This document shows, piece by piece, positions 22,959-36,600 of a stretch of 64,000 nucleotides of DNA; positions within the stretch are counted from its first letter, which is position 1; every line of letters starts with the position of its first letter. This DNA is from Chamaecrista fasciculata (taxonomy: Eukaryota; Streptophyta; Magnoliopsida; Fabales; Fabaceae), in the NCBI GenBank assembly GCA_003254925.1, contig QANZ01007483.1:74931-138930 (forward strand). Direction: 5' to 3'. Under the pieces are notes generated by a model, which saw nothing but the letters and a program-made list of their open reading frames with translations, did not search any database and was not told where the DNA came from. A program made the translations under genes and the position numbers.

Positions 22959-25946
22959 CTCAGAAAGATACTCTTCAAGTCCTTGTTTCTCTCTCATCTG
23001 TACACAAACTCAAAAACAATAATTCATGCATGACTCACCCTTTATATTTCTTCACACCAAAATAAATTCATATTCCATAATGACTTATTACTATTATATT
23101 ATAGTAACATTTATATATGGTTATAATTTTATATTATTTTTCATATATTGAGACCCTTGAATTTTATAATAAGGTATAAAACACCCATGTCAATGACACA
23201 AATTAAAACACCGCGTCTATTAACTTTTAACACTTATAATGTTTTGTATCTACGACCTAAAACTTAAAGGTCCTAATGTATGTACATTTTAACATTTATG
23301 TATATATCAAGAAAAAAAAAAGCAAAGATCTAGTAGTAGTGCATGGGGTTTGCACCTTGCACCCCTTGGCGAGGACACTAAACCTTGTATTACGGGTAAC
23401 TAAATTTCTTTCTCAAATTTTGTGAACGGACAGGCTATTGGAAAACAAATATCTTAGTGCAGCCCTATATTTGTTGCTATTTTTGTTAAACTTCGTGAGA
23501 AAAAGAGAACACGAGTTTTTCTCTCTTATATTTCTATTCTTGGAATAAAACAATAGGTAGCTTTAAATGAAACCAAAAAAATTGATTATTTATAGTTACT
23601 ATGTACAAACCTCAATTACCACTACCAATACCCTCAACCCTAAGTCTGATGAAGTGATCGAGTACATGCATATAGATAGTATATATATAGGATCTTCTAA
23701 AGTAAAATTTTTAATTTGTGCAATTTGTATGGTTTATAGAGATCATAAGAAAAGATAAAGAGATAAAATTTTATATATAAAAATAATAAATTATATGGAA
23801 CTTATAATTAGCTTTCTCCACCCCTCCTTACCTCTTTTTAAATTACACAAATTGTATAAAAATTTTATAGTTTAAATCCGTACATATATACAACATATTT
23901 TTATTTTGCAAATTAAACCTATTTAACCATGCATAATAACGAGTAGAGACTTAATAACATACAATATTTTATATATTTATTATTGATTTTACTATTAAAA
24001 ATAAGAAATATAGTTAATATATCTTATTAATAAAACTTAAATATTAGTTATCTTCAAGATAATTACTGAAGGTGAAATGTTTCAATGGGTTAGAGAGAGA
24101 GAGAGAAAGGGGACAATGACATAGGTAGGAAGGGAAAAGATTAGTTTAGTAAAACGGTGGGAGTGGTGACAGATAAAGATTCATCTCGAAGGGTGCAATT
24201 CCTTACTGTAAGTTTGACCGTCAACGAAGGAATCAAATTAAGAGGGTAAAACACATGGCCTTCTTAATCAACTTTTCCTCAAACAAAAATAAAAAGGAAG
24301 CTAGCTAGTAAAAAGAAACGAGGAAGAAATAAATAATTAATTACAAAAAAATAAAAAAGAAAGCCTGTTGCCAGACCCACCCCACACTCACCGTAAAATA
24401 ATAGATTATTAATTAAAATGACATTGGTAAATGTAATTAGGGTCATGCCAGACCAGCTCAACTCCCAATTCCTACCCACCTCACTCCTCAAACCTTAACC
24501 ATACACACTATACGGTCGGTTCTTCAATTTCAATTCACTTTTTTTTTCTCTCTAAATTAATTAAGGGTATTTGAGCAAAAAATCAAATAATAATTAAGGG
24601 TAAAGATGTAGATAAAATATTTTATATGTTTATTATAAGATTATCAAAATTTTATATTTAATTAATCATGGTAGAAAGAGAATATTAGACATACCTTTTT
24701 ACAAGACTAATAAAAAAATGTAAATTAAACTTATAATTAGAGAAAGAGCAAAACTTATATATAATTTTTATATTTTTGTTATAAGGTCCACTAATAAAAA
24801 TATCGCGTGATAAATTTCTTTTTTATGACTAATCATAATATATAGAAAACTTATTATATTAAAAATATAATAAAAATTTATGAAGGATGGATTTTTATTA
24901 GGAGAGAGAAGACCCGTTCACGCGCGTATGAAAATGTAGAATTCTACCCTATAAGTGTGGGACCGTGGACTCCCTTAATATTTCTCTTTGATCTTCTTAT
25001 ATATTTACGTCGGTTGGATAATATTTGTATTTTTCAATTCTCACAAATATTGTTTATTAAAAACAATTTCGAAGTATTGTAGACTTGCGGAGTATTAAAT
25101 ATGAACACATTTCTTATTTAAGAATTTCAATTTGAGATCTCACATCTTTTCTAACTATACTCAATCTATGTTTGATGGACAATATTATATAGTATATACA
25201 ATGTGAGAGTTACAAAGTGTGCACGAAAGTGTAATATAAAGTGTGCCTCAAAGAATCAAAGTAAGGTTCTCTAAAAAGGAAAAAAAAAAAAAGTGTAACC
25301 GTTTTCTTAATTATTTCAGCTCGTTCTTTTGGTCATGGGCTTATGACATGACTTCTATACAAGGGGGAAAAAAAAGTGTAACCATTTTCTTAATTATTTC
25401 TTTAGACAGATGTTCTAAGTGTAGTCTTTTTTAAGCTCAAAGTCAAAGTATACCCATAACAGTAAGTGAGATATGATACATAAATAAAAAATATACAAGT
25501 TACATTCCAAAATATAATATTTTATTGTCATACCAAGCACATATTAATATTATGTAGAAATATCATCATATTTGATATCACGCCATATATAACACTTGTC
25601 GGAAGATAATTTTTCATGATGTTGATAGTTTCTGCATGATTTGTGTCCTATATATGAAGATGGGCATAGAGGGAAATTTCAACTTGAAAATAGGGGTATA
25701 TCTGGTAACAGATTTTCAACCACCAAGAATGTAATGTACTGAAGTTGAGGGAGACTATTACTTCTTTGCCTCCGACATTAAATGATTACAGCATCTAATT
25801 ATTTAATTAATTGTTTAGCATGTAAAATTAGTATTTATATAGATTAATGATTTACTAATTGGATTTGCAGACATAACAAGAAATGATAAAAACATGAATA
25901 ATACAAAAGCAAATTTCACATGAATGGAAGATGAATCATCAAGTGA
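22196..25946. other. Long intergenic interval, no gene recognised
   Basis: AT-rich throughout, with (TA)n tracts near 22258 and 22345. Between about 22620 and 23040 the composition changes: TATA-like motifs are followed by a CT-rich leader-like stretch, resembling a plant promoter and 5' UTR without a following open frame. Frames at 23567-23758, 24279-24491 and 25243-25434 are short and unlike any family. Confidence 0.45.
22924..22953. repeat. (CT)n microsatellite
   Basis: About 15 CT units within the promoter-like stretch at 22.6-23.0 kb. Confidence 0.9.
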
Positions 25947-28900
25947 TCATACAGCTGCAGCTTTCAGGGAAAGAAAATCTGAAATTTTGCCAGTATAGAA
26001 GTCTGGTTGTATGGTGTTGTTAGGATTCTTAAGCATTTCCAATGAGGTCACCCCTGATAGGACAAGAAGAGTTTTGCAGCCGCCATTTTGTCCAAACAAT
26101 ATATCCGTATCTAATCTGTCTCCAACCATACAAATCTGTGACTTTTGAATGCCAAATCTGTCATTAGGAAAAATCATACTGGATTAAAGCGAAATTCATT
26201 TAACAAAGTGTTTTGATTGTGTGTACACATCAGAACCAGATAGACATAGTAACGTAATTCCATGTGCAAAAAAATACTGGAAAAACACAAAGGTAATATC
26301 ATCAAATTTGTGGCAAAACCCTGTATAGCTTTATATACTTCTCTTGTCAAAACTAAACAGGACAGTTGAAAGGAAACAGAAAATGCTAGAACGATTATAA
26401 AATGATCTATTGAGGAACCTTGGCCAATGGCTAAAAATCTCACCCCTCATCCTCGAGCATGCACATTCCATTCTTTTAAAGAAATATAAATTATAACTGT
26501 ATAGAAAAAACGAATGCTCCGTCGATTTGGATAGTGAATTCTCCAAAATCCATATGTTGAATCTTAATAACTTGTAAACTATTTGCACCCAACACCTAAA
26601 ATAGAGTAGGGATTAGGGAAACCGTCTAAAAACCATGTAATATTTAAGCTATTCACTCTGTTCAGACTATTTATGCCGTAGATAGTCTTTTTAAGCATTG
26701 AGAGTATGAAATAAGGAATTAGAAAAGTTTACTTGTTAGCTAAGTAGTCCATCATAAAAGTTGAGGGCTTTCCAACAACTAGTGGCTCACGTTGAGTAGA
26801 TCCAAGGAGGGCGCCAACCATGGATCCCCCACCTGAAATCAGTTAGCCATTACAGTGGTTATTCAAGCATTGGAAAGATCTGTGGGGATGATAAGCAGCT
26901 GCATTTTAATAATTACGAGCTAGAAGAAAATATTGTCTGTATACTGAAAGTTCTGCTGGAAAGGTTGGTTTTAAGATGAAGCATAACTGTATAAGAAATA
27001 TTCCATGAAATTAATTGATCTGAACCATGTTTTAGGCTAGCTTGGTACCATCTAGTTTGCTATTTTGTCAATCTGAAATCTGGTCTGATGCTGTAAAAAG
27101 AAAAATTTTTAAAAGTTGCTTGATTAAAATTTGCAATCTCATTTAATTGATAAGATTAATAGTGAGAGAAGAAGGTTAAACCTGCCCATTCCTGAGCGTC
27201 TGTGAGATGAGTAACAGCATCTCGATTTGTTGCAATGAAAAGACATCCAGGGTTTTCTCGTATACAGAGTGTTCCATACCTATTATCATGGAGGGAAAAG
27301 TAACATTAAATAACTCGAATTCATGAACCTCAATCCTTTAAATGGAAATGGAATTATAAAAGGATATTGATGCCAACCATGAAAACCATTATTTATTTAT
27401 TTATTTCAATCAGAAGGTAGTAAATGTTCTCAAACCAAATACTTGTGCCAATGAGAGTGTCTGATATCTTACTGGATCTTATAGTAGTTGAAGTAGCGAT
27501 CAAATCCAACAACAACCGCTCCAACCTAACATTGAACATACTTCTTAGATAGGAACAATATAAAAATAATACATATGACTTTTAAAACCAAGCTTTGATA
27601 ATTAATGAGGTCTGGAGCATCTTAGTATCGTACATTCTCATCATGCTCCATCAGAAATCCTGGCTTCAGCTCTATCTTTTTCCCACCATCTTCCTGAAGG
27701 AAAGACATTCACAAAGGAGGAGAAAGTATCACATATAACAATCAATATTTAATATATGCATCACATATGACAAAACTAATCAATGTTCTAGAGAAAGTTT
27801 TATCTAACTCTTAACACATGTAAACGGTCTACATTTGTTTTACATGTCACATCTTTTAACCATTGGGAAATGGAACCCTAGGCATCAAGCGCACATGCAA
27901 TGAAATGAGATTAAACATGTGCTTATTTTCTGCAGTTACAGTTTTTCTCCAGTCATATATGGCTAAAAGATTATTCATGCCTTCTATTGCATATGAAACC
28001 TGTGAATCTGCAAAGAATATTTTTTTAGCATATTTTCCTGTAGATTCACCCATAAGTACAATATAGGTCATAATGCGCACACGTTTTATTAGATTTGTTA
28101 AGTACACAGTCTTGTTAATCTCCATTTGACTCTTCTGCCCATAAATCTGACAGAGAAATTATTATATGACATGCATATAAATCAAACTTGATGTCACAAG
28201 AAAAAAAAAATAGCATTTCCCAATTCCACCGTCAGTGCCAAGTGATCAAACAGATTTGAAAACATAAAAAGATACAAACAGTAACGCTTTTGCATAGCAG
28301 ACTAATTACATACTGGGCCACCAAGGTACTGATATCCTGCAAGCTCAAGCTCCTTCAAGATGCCATCTTCTCCAATGACATATACCTGAATCAAGCTCAA
28401 ATGTCAGTCCTTTGCTTTGATCATTATGCATTAGTCCAAAGAACAGTTAAGAATGAGAATAATTTTCTAGGTGCTGGTAAATATGTTTGCGTGTATAATC
28501 TTGTGCGTGTTATGCCTCTTCATTTCTGCATCAGCAACAGATAACTTTTCTCAACTCTTCTAACATAAAAATTACATGTGTGACTCAATATTTCAGCTTT
28601 GGAAAATGCATATGAATGAAGAGACCAACATTATTATAACCACAGATGCAGTAACAAGTTTGTTTTTTCTTTTCTATCAGATGAATAACAGAAAACTCAT
28701 TATGTTGCAGACAGAAAATAATACAGAGTCGAAGTGATTTATACTAAAACTCCAACTTAAGTAATTTTGGGCTAAATTATGGGGATTACATAGAATTTAT
28801 CCTAATAAGTCTTCATAGCAAACAACATAAGATATGGGTAAAATTTGAAGGTTAAAAAAAAATCAATACAACCAAAAGGTTTGAACTAGGATGCAGCGCA

Positions 28901-31451
28901 CTTCTTTCTACTAAGACATTACATCCACGTCGACTACTTTAAACATTTTCTTGATTTACCAGAAAAATGGTGGACTAGTCTTGTAATTTCTCTTATATGT
29001 AAAATCTCTAAAAGTCTCTTTTGTCACGGTATTATGGACAGGCTTGGTAAACTAAGGCGAACAAGTAACTGGTCAGAACAGTCCATGAACGTGTAATGGG
29101 TGATTAGATAAAACATATATTTTGGGGGTTGAAGAGAACCACACTTTCAATATTTTAACCGGTTCTGCTTTTCAGGTGAGATGAGCATCTAGCTTTGGCG
29201 AATGGCGATGAAATTGTTAATATTAGTTTCAAGCCTTCTAGAATACCGAAAAAAATAATAAAACATATCGTACCTTTTTATCTTTTGGGAAATCAATGGA
29301 CTTCAAATATGCAGCAGCTGCAAAAGATGATGCAAAAATTTCTTCCTGAAACAGCAATTCTCCGAGTTAAAAGTTTTTTATTACGGTATTACCGATCTTT
29401 ATGCAACTAGAGGAACTGAAGAACCAAAACAGTGGACTAACCTCATTAACATTCAAGCCAAGTGTCTCAAACTTTTTTCCATATTGTTTCCTTGACTTCG
29501 TAGAGTTGTTGGTCACAAAGACTAATCTTTTGCCCTAAATAAGTTTATCAATAGTTGTAAAATGCCCAAATTTCAAAATATATGCAATCTGAAAACTTTA
29601 ACTTCGAGAGTGATTTGAGTACAAGGATATCAGATATTTTTTTTTTGGCCAAGATATCAGATAATTACACATGCAAGTAATTGACCACAAAAGTACACTA
29701 ACCTTTGATCTAAGCATGTCAAGGGTTGCTGGAACTCCTTCTATTAAGCTATCGCCTTTCCATATAACACCTACAATTACAATGTATTTATAATAAGAAG
29801 GAAATTTTGCATCATATCCAGTAATCCCATAAAAAAAAGAAAAAAGAAAAAATATTGAGTTGGTGTCGTCGAAATTATAAAGATGGTTTTATACTTTTAA
29901 TTGAAAAACTAATAAGTCCAGTACTATTTTAATAAGATTGCTAATTCAGGCACTTTGATCATGGGGAAAACTATGCCAGTTACTCTAAACAACGGTCACC
30001 GTCATCAAATGAAAAATGTTATATTCAGACAAACTAATTTTGTTCTTAATTTAAAATCAATTAGTATATGTACATAATTTATAAATATTAAGTACAATTA
30101 ATAATAATAATAATAAATTAAACATAAACATAAAAAAATAGCCGAGAAATTTATTGCCTGGACATTCTTTGACAAAGAGTTTTTCCTCCAATTAAAAAGA
30201 GTAGAATTACAGCCCAAGATGAAAAACGAAACCATTTTTAACTTAAGATCTGTTAAAACTTAAAACATTAAAACCGATCTTATAGAAGGGTTAGTATAGA
30301 AATACTGATCGATAGACAATATCTATGATAGATAACAAATTTTAAATGCTTATTATAATTAATTTAATTAGAACAAAATATACCATATACCAAATCAAAG
30401 CATTGTAAAACGATTAAATATTCTCACAAAAAAAAACGATTAAATATTAAAACTTTTTAATTTTTCATTTTGAGTAAGAACATTATTGTTTGAATATATA
30501 AATTTTCTGCTTCTACTTTAATATAAAAAATCTACTTCATTTTTCTCTTACGCCAATATAAAAATAAAAACTTATCAAATTAATTTTTTTTAAAAAAAAT
30601 TGTTTACACTCTCACTATCATCATACTTAATCATAAAAAAATATTATCAAGTATCTTATTTTAATCCAATAAATAAGCTAAGATAATTTATACCACTACT
30701 TTAAAATACTTTTACATATTGGCCAAATACTTCTGATAATTAGAAAGATATTTTACTAAAATGTAAGCTCATTTTTTCATAATCATGTCTAAGCCACTCT
30801 ATTCAGGCCAAAAAAAAAATGTCTAAGCCACTCTTAATAATTGAAAATTTCTTAATTCGGCCGATTAAGAAAAAAGTATCACCAGATATACGAGAGATAA
30901 TCATACAACTTGACATGTGGCACATGTCCATACTCCATATAGCTGCCTTTTATTACAAATTAACTATCTGTGTTTGGTTTTTCAAAGATGTATAGAGTAT
31001 AGAATGATTTTGTGGAAATGGACAAAGGACAATCTCTCCTAAAACAATTTTACATATCGTCTGTCATTCTCTAATGGATCAACGTCACATTTCTTCAACA
31101 TATTTTCAACCTAATAAGCCGATGGAAATAGAGGAAGAGAATGTTACCGTCACAGTCGAAGATAAATGTCTCGACGGAGTCGATAAGCTCGTCGGCGTTC
31201 TGTAGCGGCTGAGCTAAAGCGCGCGTCGTGAAAGTTCCCATTCCAGATCGATTATTTTTGGCCTTTCTTTTCCAATCGATGCTCGCAAAATTGGATAAGG
31301 GATTCTGGATAGAATGATAGCGATTGCTGAGTCCCGAGAATTTGAACTTTATCGAACTCGATTGAAACCAAAATCGATGAGAAAGAGAGAAAGCATGATA
31401 AGCAGAAACAGTAGTGCGAGACGCGGTTGGGGTGGTTGCGCTATTAAGCAT
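25947..31451 (-). CDS. PGLP1: Chloroplast 2-phosphoglycolate phosphatase
   Basis: Ten exons on the minus strand: 31148..31451, 29703..29770, 29442..29534, 29274..29345, 28314..28385, 27634..27693, 27473..27525, 27182..27279, 26733..26832, 25947..26157; 376 residues. It hydrolyses 2-phosphoglycolate to glycolate, the first step of photorespiration in the chloroplast stroma. HAD-superfamily motifs: DCDGV at 99-103 (nucleophile Asp99, acid/base Asp101), TNNST at 132-136, Lys295 in VGKPS, and GDRLDTD at 319-325 for Mg2+ binding. The cap segment NRDAVTHL...EWAGGGSMVGAL is close to the Arabidopsis enzyme. Residues 1 to about 75 are Ser/Thr-rich with few acidic residues, a chloroplast transit peptide. 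The ATG at 31451 is used because codons further upstream in frame are not ATG. Intron 1 is 1.4 kb and AT-rich. Confidence 0.95.
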
Positions 31452-32451
31452 TTCCTTTCTTGATGGCAGAAATCTCAATCTATTTTCTTCTTTTTCCTTT
31501 TTTTTTATATTTTTCTTTTTCCTTCTAGTTTTTTTAGTGGTCTATGTGTACTGACTGTGCTTATATACTACACTGGTTGAAACTTCCATTAATATACCAC
31601 TCCGTTTGCGTGTGAACTAAATAACAATTGTAGTGTTTATTGAATAAGTTATGGCGTTAATTTAGTTTTAAGTATAAATTCGATAAATTAAAGGACGCAT
31701 TATAAAGGATTATGATAAGTAAGTAGTAGTTGCAGTATGGATTATGGACCATTGGTTTGAGTGGATGAGGCAAAAGCTTTCTCGGATCATGTGTGGTCAT
31801 GTAGGGAAGGGTCAGAATTTCGGATAGATGTCATTTCTTATGCTGCTATCAATAACAAGCACAAGTGCATCACTACATAACTCTATTATTTTCTGTCTTT
31901 GTGGAGTATATACTAATGTATTTATTTTTCATGTGAGATATTTTTTTGCATTTTTTTAAATATTAAATATTATTCGTTTTTTAAAATTGACAACCTCAAC
32001 TACAATAACAAGTCATTATAAGTGAAATTAGTAAACTTTACTTTTGTAATTAAACCCAACTTGATGTGTATTTAAAGTTGAACGGTGAAATTTCATTTAT
32101 AACGATAAAACTTTTTTGTGTGTCGAAGTTCTTCTCTCATATAAATAGGGAGTTATACGCATAAAAATTAGTAGTTAAAGTCTTAAAATAGTATTTAAGC
32201 CAAAATTTCTGTCAAATTTTGGATGAAAATGTGAGGACTTTTTTTGTTAACGGAGCAAACCACAGATCCTTATTTGTCACTTTTTAAACCACAACGACCC
32301 CTTTTTGTAAATGGGCCAAATCATAGGGACTTTCTGTGTGATTTACCAAAAAAATAATAATAAGAAAGGATAAAATCACAAAATAACAACTAAATAAACA
32401 AATAAAAGAATAAAAAACGAATTTTTGTAAGAATTATATTTTTTGTAGGCT
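31452..32451. other. Upstream of PGLP1, intergenic
   Basis: Contains the PGLP1 5' UTR and promoter next to 31452. The segment 32230-32345 has phrases such as 'accacagatcc' and 'aaatcatagggac', typical of transposon remnants. No gene is seen. Confidence 0.45.
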
Positions 32452-32957
32452 AAAGTCTCAAATTGGTCCCTTATGTATGGGATAAATTTCAAATTAGTCC
32501 TTTATCTTTCATTTGTTTCAGATTGGTCCTATATGTTTCCATGATGTTTCAAATTGGTTCCCAAAATACTTTCGAGACGTGATTTGATTGCATTTGCTAG
32601 AGATTTTAACGGGGTAAAGAAAGAATTCTTTAGTAGTTAGCACTTAGCTTTAAATTCGTCGCATTTGAGCTTTAAACAAGAGAAATATGACTAATTTCAC
32701 TTGTTTAACCGTGAAACGAGTTATCTACTTTTGATACTTGATTTGACCCTGTTGGTTGATAGTCTCAAAGTACTAGTCAAAAAAAGCTCGCAGCTCTAAA
32801 TTTGTCATATTTTATCTTGAAATAAGAGATATATAATCACATTAAGTAATTTTGGGACCAATTTGAAACATTATAAAAATATAATGGACAAATCTGAAAC
32901 AAATAAAAGATAAGAGACCAATTTAAAACCTAACATAAGGGACCAATTTGAGACTTT
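32452..32957. mobile_element. Foldback element with about 110-bp inverted arms
   Basis: The left arm begins AAAGTCTCAAATTGGTCCCT, and the minus strand of the right arm begins with the same bases. The arms continue with 'aattagtcctttatct' and 'tttgtttcagattggtcc' units. The centre has 'gagaaatatgactaatt' sequence that recurs in degraded form at about 42.1-42.4 kb. No open frame. It lies in the PGLP1-FAS1 divergent intergenic region. Confidence 0.7.
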
Positions 32958-33301
32958 CGTATTTTTTTTTAATACATAAGGGACCAATTTAAAAAAAAAA
33001 ACTTTTTAAGATGGGCAAAATTTAAGTGAAATTATTTATATTATTATATATTTGCTATAAATTTCTTCCATCAGTATTTGACACACAATAAAAAAAGACC
33101 AATAATATTAGATAGAGAATATTAAATATAATATTTTGCGTGACCAATTATTAAAGAAAGATAAACTAATTCAAGATTGTGAGAGAAGAATCAAAGAACT
33201 TTATATAATTGTTTCTTTTTTAATATATAGTTCTTTGGCATTCACTCGTTCGCGCGTGGTGACGAAAAATAAAGGCGCGCATTAACATTCGCATTTCAAG
33301 T

Positions 33302-33311
33302 GGCGCGAAAA
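33302..33311 (-). promoter_or_regulatory. Consensus E2F site upstream of FAS1
   Basis: GGCGCGAAAA on the plus strand, TTTTCGCGCC on the minus strand, matches the E2F consensus TTTCGCGC exactly. It is about 320 bp before the FAS1 start codon, within a CpG-rich patch that also holds AAGGCGCGCA near 33283. FAS1 is described as an E2F target in Arabidopsis. Binding here is inferred. Confidence 0.65.
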
Positions 33312-33628
33312 ACGATTTTCCCTCTTCCACTGTTTCACATTTTTTATTTAAAATTTATTCTTCGCAAATTCGCCATTCGTACAACACAGTAAGGGAGAAA
33401 CGAAAGGAAATTGGACCGTCTTAGGGTTTGAAGTTTGAACTCTGAATCTCTTAGCAAAAGCATCCTTCATGCTTATTTTCATTACAGATCTGGGATCAGA
33501 CGACTTAGCTTTATATTTCTGATATTCTCCAAGTCTGATTTTACGGGTAGGGTTTTCCATATATTGGCTGATTTTGTTTTACTTTCTCCTTCATCTGGTT
33601 GGGTAGGTCTCGTTGAAGGAGCGTGAAA

Positions 33629-36600
33629 ATGGCGGAACCTGTGATTATTGACCTTGATGTTGAAGTTGCTGGGAAAGATCAGAAAACAAACAAACCTGGT
33701 CGCCCCAAAAATACTCGGAAGCGGAAAAGGCTTAATTTATTAATGCAAAATTTGAGCGCCCAAGAGAAAGAAGCCCACATTGAAGCCCTGCAGAAGGAAC
33801 TTGCCGGACTTTTTGCGTACTACAAGGAAGTCAAGAATCAGAAAGTGAGCGTCGAACTGAGCGAGTGTGGTTCAAGAAATACGGTGATTGCAATTTTGAT
33901 GGAAGAAAGCGAGCTTCCCTTGTCGAGGCTTATTGATCAGATTTACAACAAGCTGCAGACGGTTGGGAACGGGGTTGTGCTCGATCCTGTGACATATGCG
34001 TCGGTGAAAAGTATTGTGCTATCCGTGGGGCAGAGGTTGATATATGGCGTGCCCAACGCTGATGCGGATGTATTGGAGGACGATTCTGAGTCCTGTTTTT
34101 GGTGTTGGGAGGTGATGTTTATTTTCCTGGTTTTTTATTATGTTTGTTCGTTTCGTTAATATTTTACTATTTTTTATTTTTCATTTTAACCTTGCAACTC
34201 GTGTATGGGTATGCTTCAGTGCGGTCAGAAATTGTATTTCCTGAATTTTACGCACTAGATAAATCATTTTTGTTTCCTTGATTATTTTTGATTATTTGTC
34301 CTTTTGGCTCCCAATTTCTTTTATGTTGTGTTATATTCATTGTTTTCCCTGTCATTTCTCTTATACTGTCGTGAGCTCAGAGGTAATTGTTCAATAGCAT
34401 GTATGTTTGTGTTTAACTGCTGATGCTCTGTTTCTACCTGATTACATCTAAGCTCTATACTATCACACATCATGTTCTGATGTTTACTGAGTGGTTTGTA
34501 TAATGTTTGTTTAGTTTTATAATATTTTTCTGCTGCATTGATTTACTTTTTTAATTATTATGCAGACTAGGGATGCCAAATTGATCCCATTATCCGTTCG
34601 AGGACTGTTCATTGTCCGCCGCACTTGCCGCAGAAGGATTCATGAGAGGATTTTGGCTGTTTCTGGTACTATGCCTCCTTGCCCTTGTTGCTTGTTTTGG
34701 TTATCTTAAGTACTTTAGGACGAATTGATTTATCTTTATCCTTTTCATTTGCAGAAATATACTGCAGCTGATATGTTATTATGACTTACTATTAATTTCT
34801 GTTGTTGCTTGGGTGGTTTTGGTCGATGATATTTATCTTCCACTTTCCATATAGTTTCATACTAGTTTGTTTTCCCTTGTACAACCATTAACAACCTGAA
34901 CATCTTGAGTTAGTATATTACAATGTTATTAATTTCTTGTTAGTTTTGGTGAATGGTATATTTGCTTGTCTACAAAATATTTTATGAAGCTTGGGTCTCT
35001 TTTCAGAAATGATAGCAGCGCTAAAGAAGTCAGAGAGTGAGCAGGATTACAAACAGATTTTGTTAAAGGCATCAGAAAAGCTTGGTAAAGCTTATACTGA
35101 GCCCGAAATCCGCTTGTTAGTGGAGGGCTTGTCGCAGAAGAACAGTGTAGACATGTACATGACGACCGCATACTTTCAAATATTTGGTTGTTCTTTAACA
35201 CATAAATCCGTATTATAACTATTTAAACTACTATTGTAGGGCTAAGAGAGAAGCACGCAGAGAAGAGAAATTGCTGCTTAAACAGTTGGAGAAAAATAGA
35301 AGGGAGGTTGAGAATGAGAATAAAGGCATTGACAGTGAAATGCCGATAGAAGTATTGCCTAGGGTAAGTGTTTGCATTTTTTTTTTGCCCTGTTATTTCA
35401 TGTTTATCACCACACGTGATGGACTTTTACTCAGGATGGGTGGTTGACCTACTGACAGAGTAATGTGATGATCTGTTTCATTAGACCGTACTTGATACGA
35501 CCTAGGAGTTAATTACCATCGAGTCTTTTCTTTTGACATTGTCATCATCAGTTTATAAAAATTAAATTTCTTGAGTTTGACCACTAAAGATGTCTTTTTC
35601 ACCAACCACCCAATTATTGCAGGAAAATGATTTGAAATTGTCACCAGGTGAGGCAAAAAAAGATGAGAAATGTGAAAAGGACGGACTTGAAAAGAAAAAG
35701 AAGCACAAACAGCAGTCAGAGGGTAACAAGGATCATAGGCGTCAAGAGAAAGAAGAAGCTGAATTAAAAAAGAAGCGTTCCTTACAAAAGCAAGTTTCTA
35801 TTATGGAGCGTTTTCTTAAAAGATGCAAAACTAGTCCCTCAAGCCAGAATGACCAATTCTCAGCTACTGCAATCATATCCGAATCTTTAAGTAGGGAGAG
35901 TGAAAGTGTGTCTAGTTCAGTTGCTCTGTCAATGGATTGTAGCCTTACATCAACTAGCGATATTAGTATCGAGGACATTCGCAAGTAAGCAAGCCTTTCA
36001 TTTGTTTCCTTTTTTTTTTGTTAACAACTATTTAGTTATGTTGTCTTCAGATATCAAGAACATATGTCCAACTTTACAGGTCACACTTTTCGACATGGCG
36101 CCATTTAGGTCAGTCAATTCGTTCAAACCGAAAACAAGGCTGGGGCTTACGTCAGAAACCTAAGACTGAACTTTTTAAGGAACTTAAGCTGACGGCTTCT
36201 AGAGTAGGAGATCAAGTTGAGTTGGCTGTGGAGAAGCAAGTCAATGAATTGGGAGGATGTAGTTCTGATATCTTATCAGGCACTATAAATGCAGATAATT
36301 CTCTTCTTGAATCGAAGAAATGCTATCATGGAAAACAGTTACTGCAATTTGATAAAAGCCATAGACCTGCCTTTTATGGTATTTGGCCCCAGAAAAGGTT
36401 AGTTCCTTTTTGGATTTCAACAAATGGTGCCTTTCATGTTCAACTCTATCATGTTTGCAAGTCTGCCCTTGTATAATCTTATAGTTCTTTACTTTAATCA
36501 TTAATTTAGTTAAGGGATAAATGCATAGCTTTTGACTCTTACCACATTATCCTTGCTCCTCTGGCCATCGACGTCTTCACAATTAATTGCACAATAAGTG

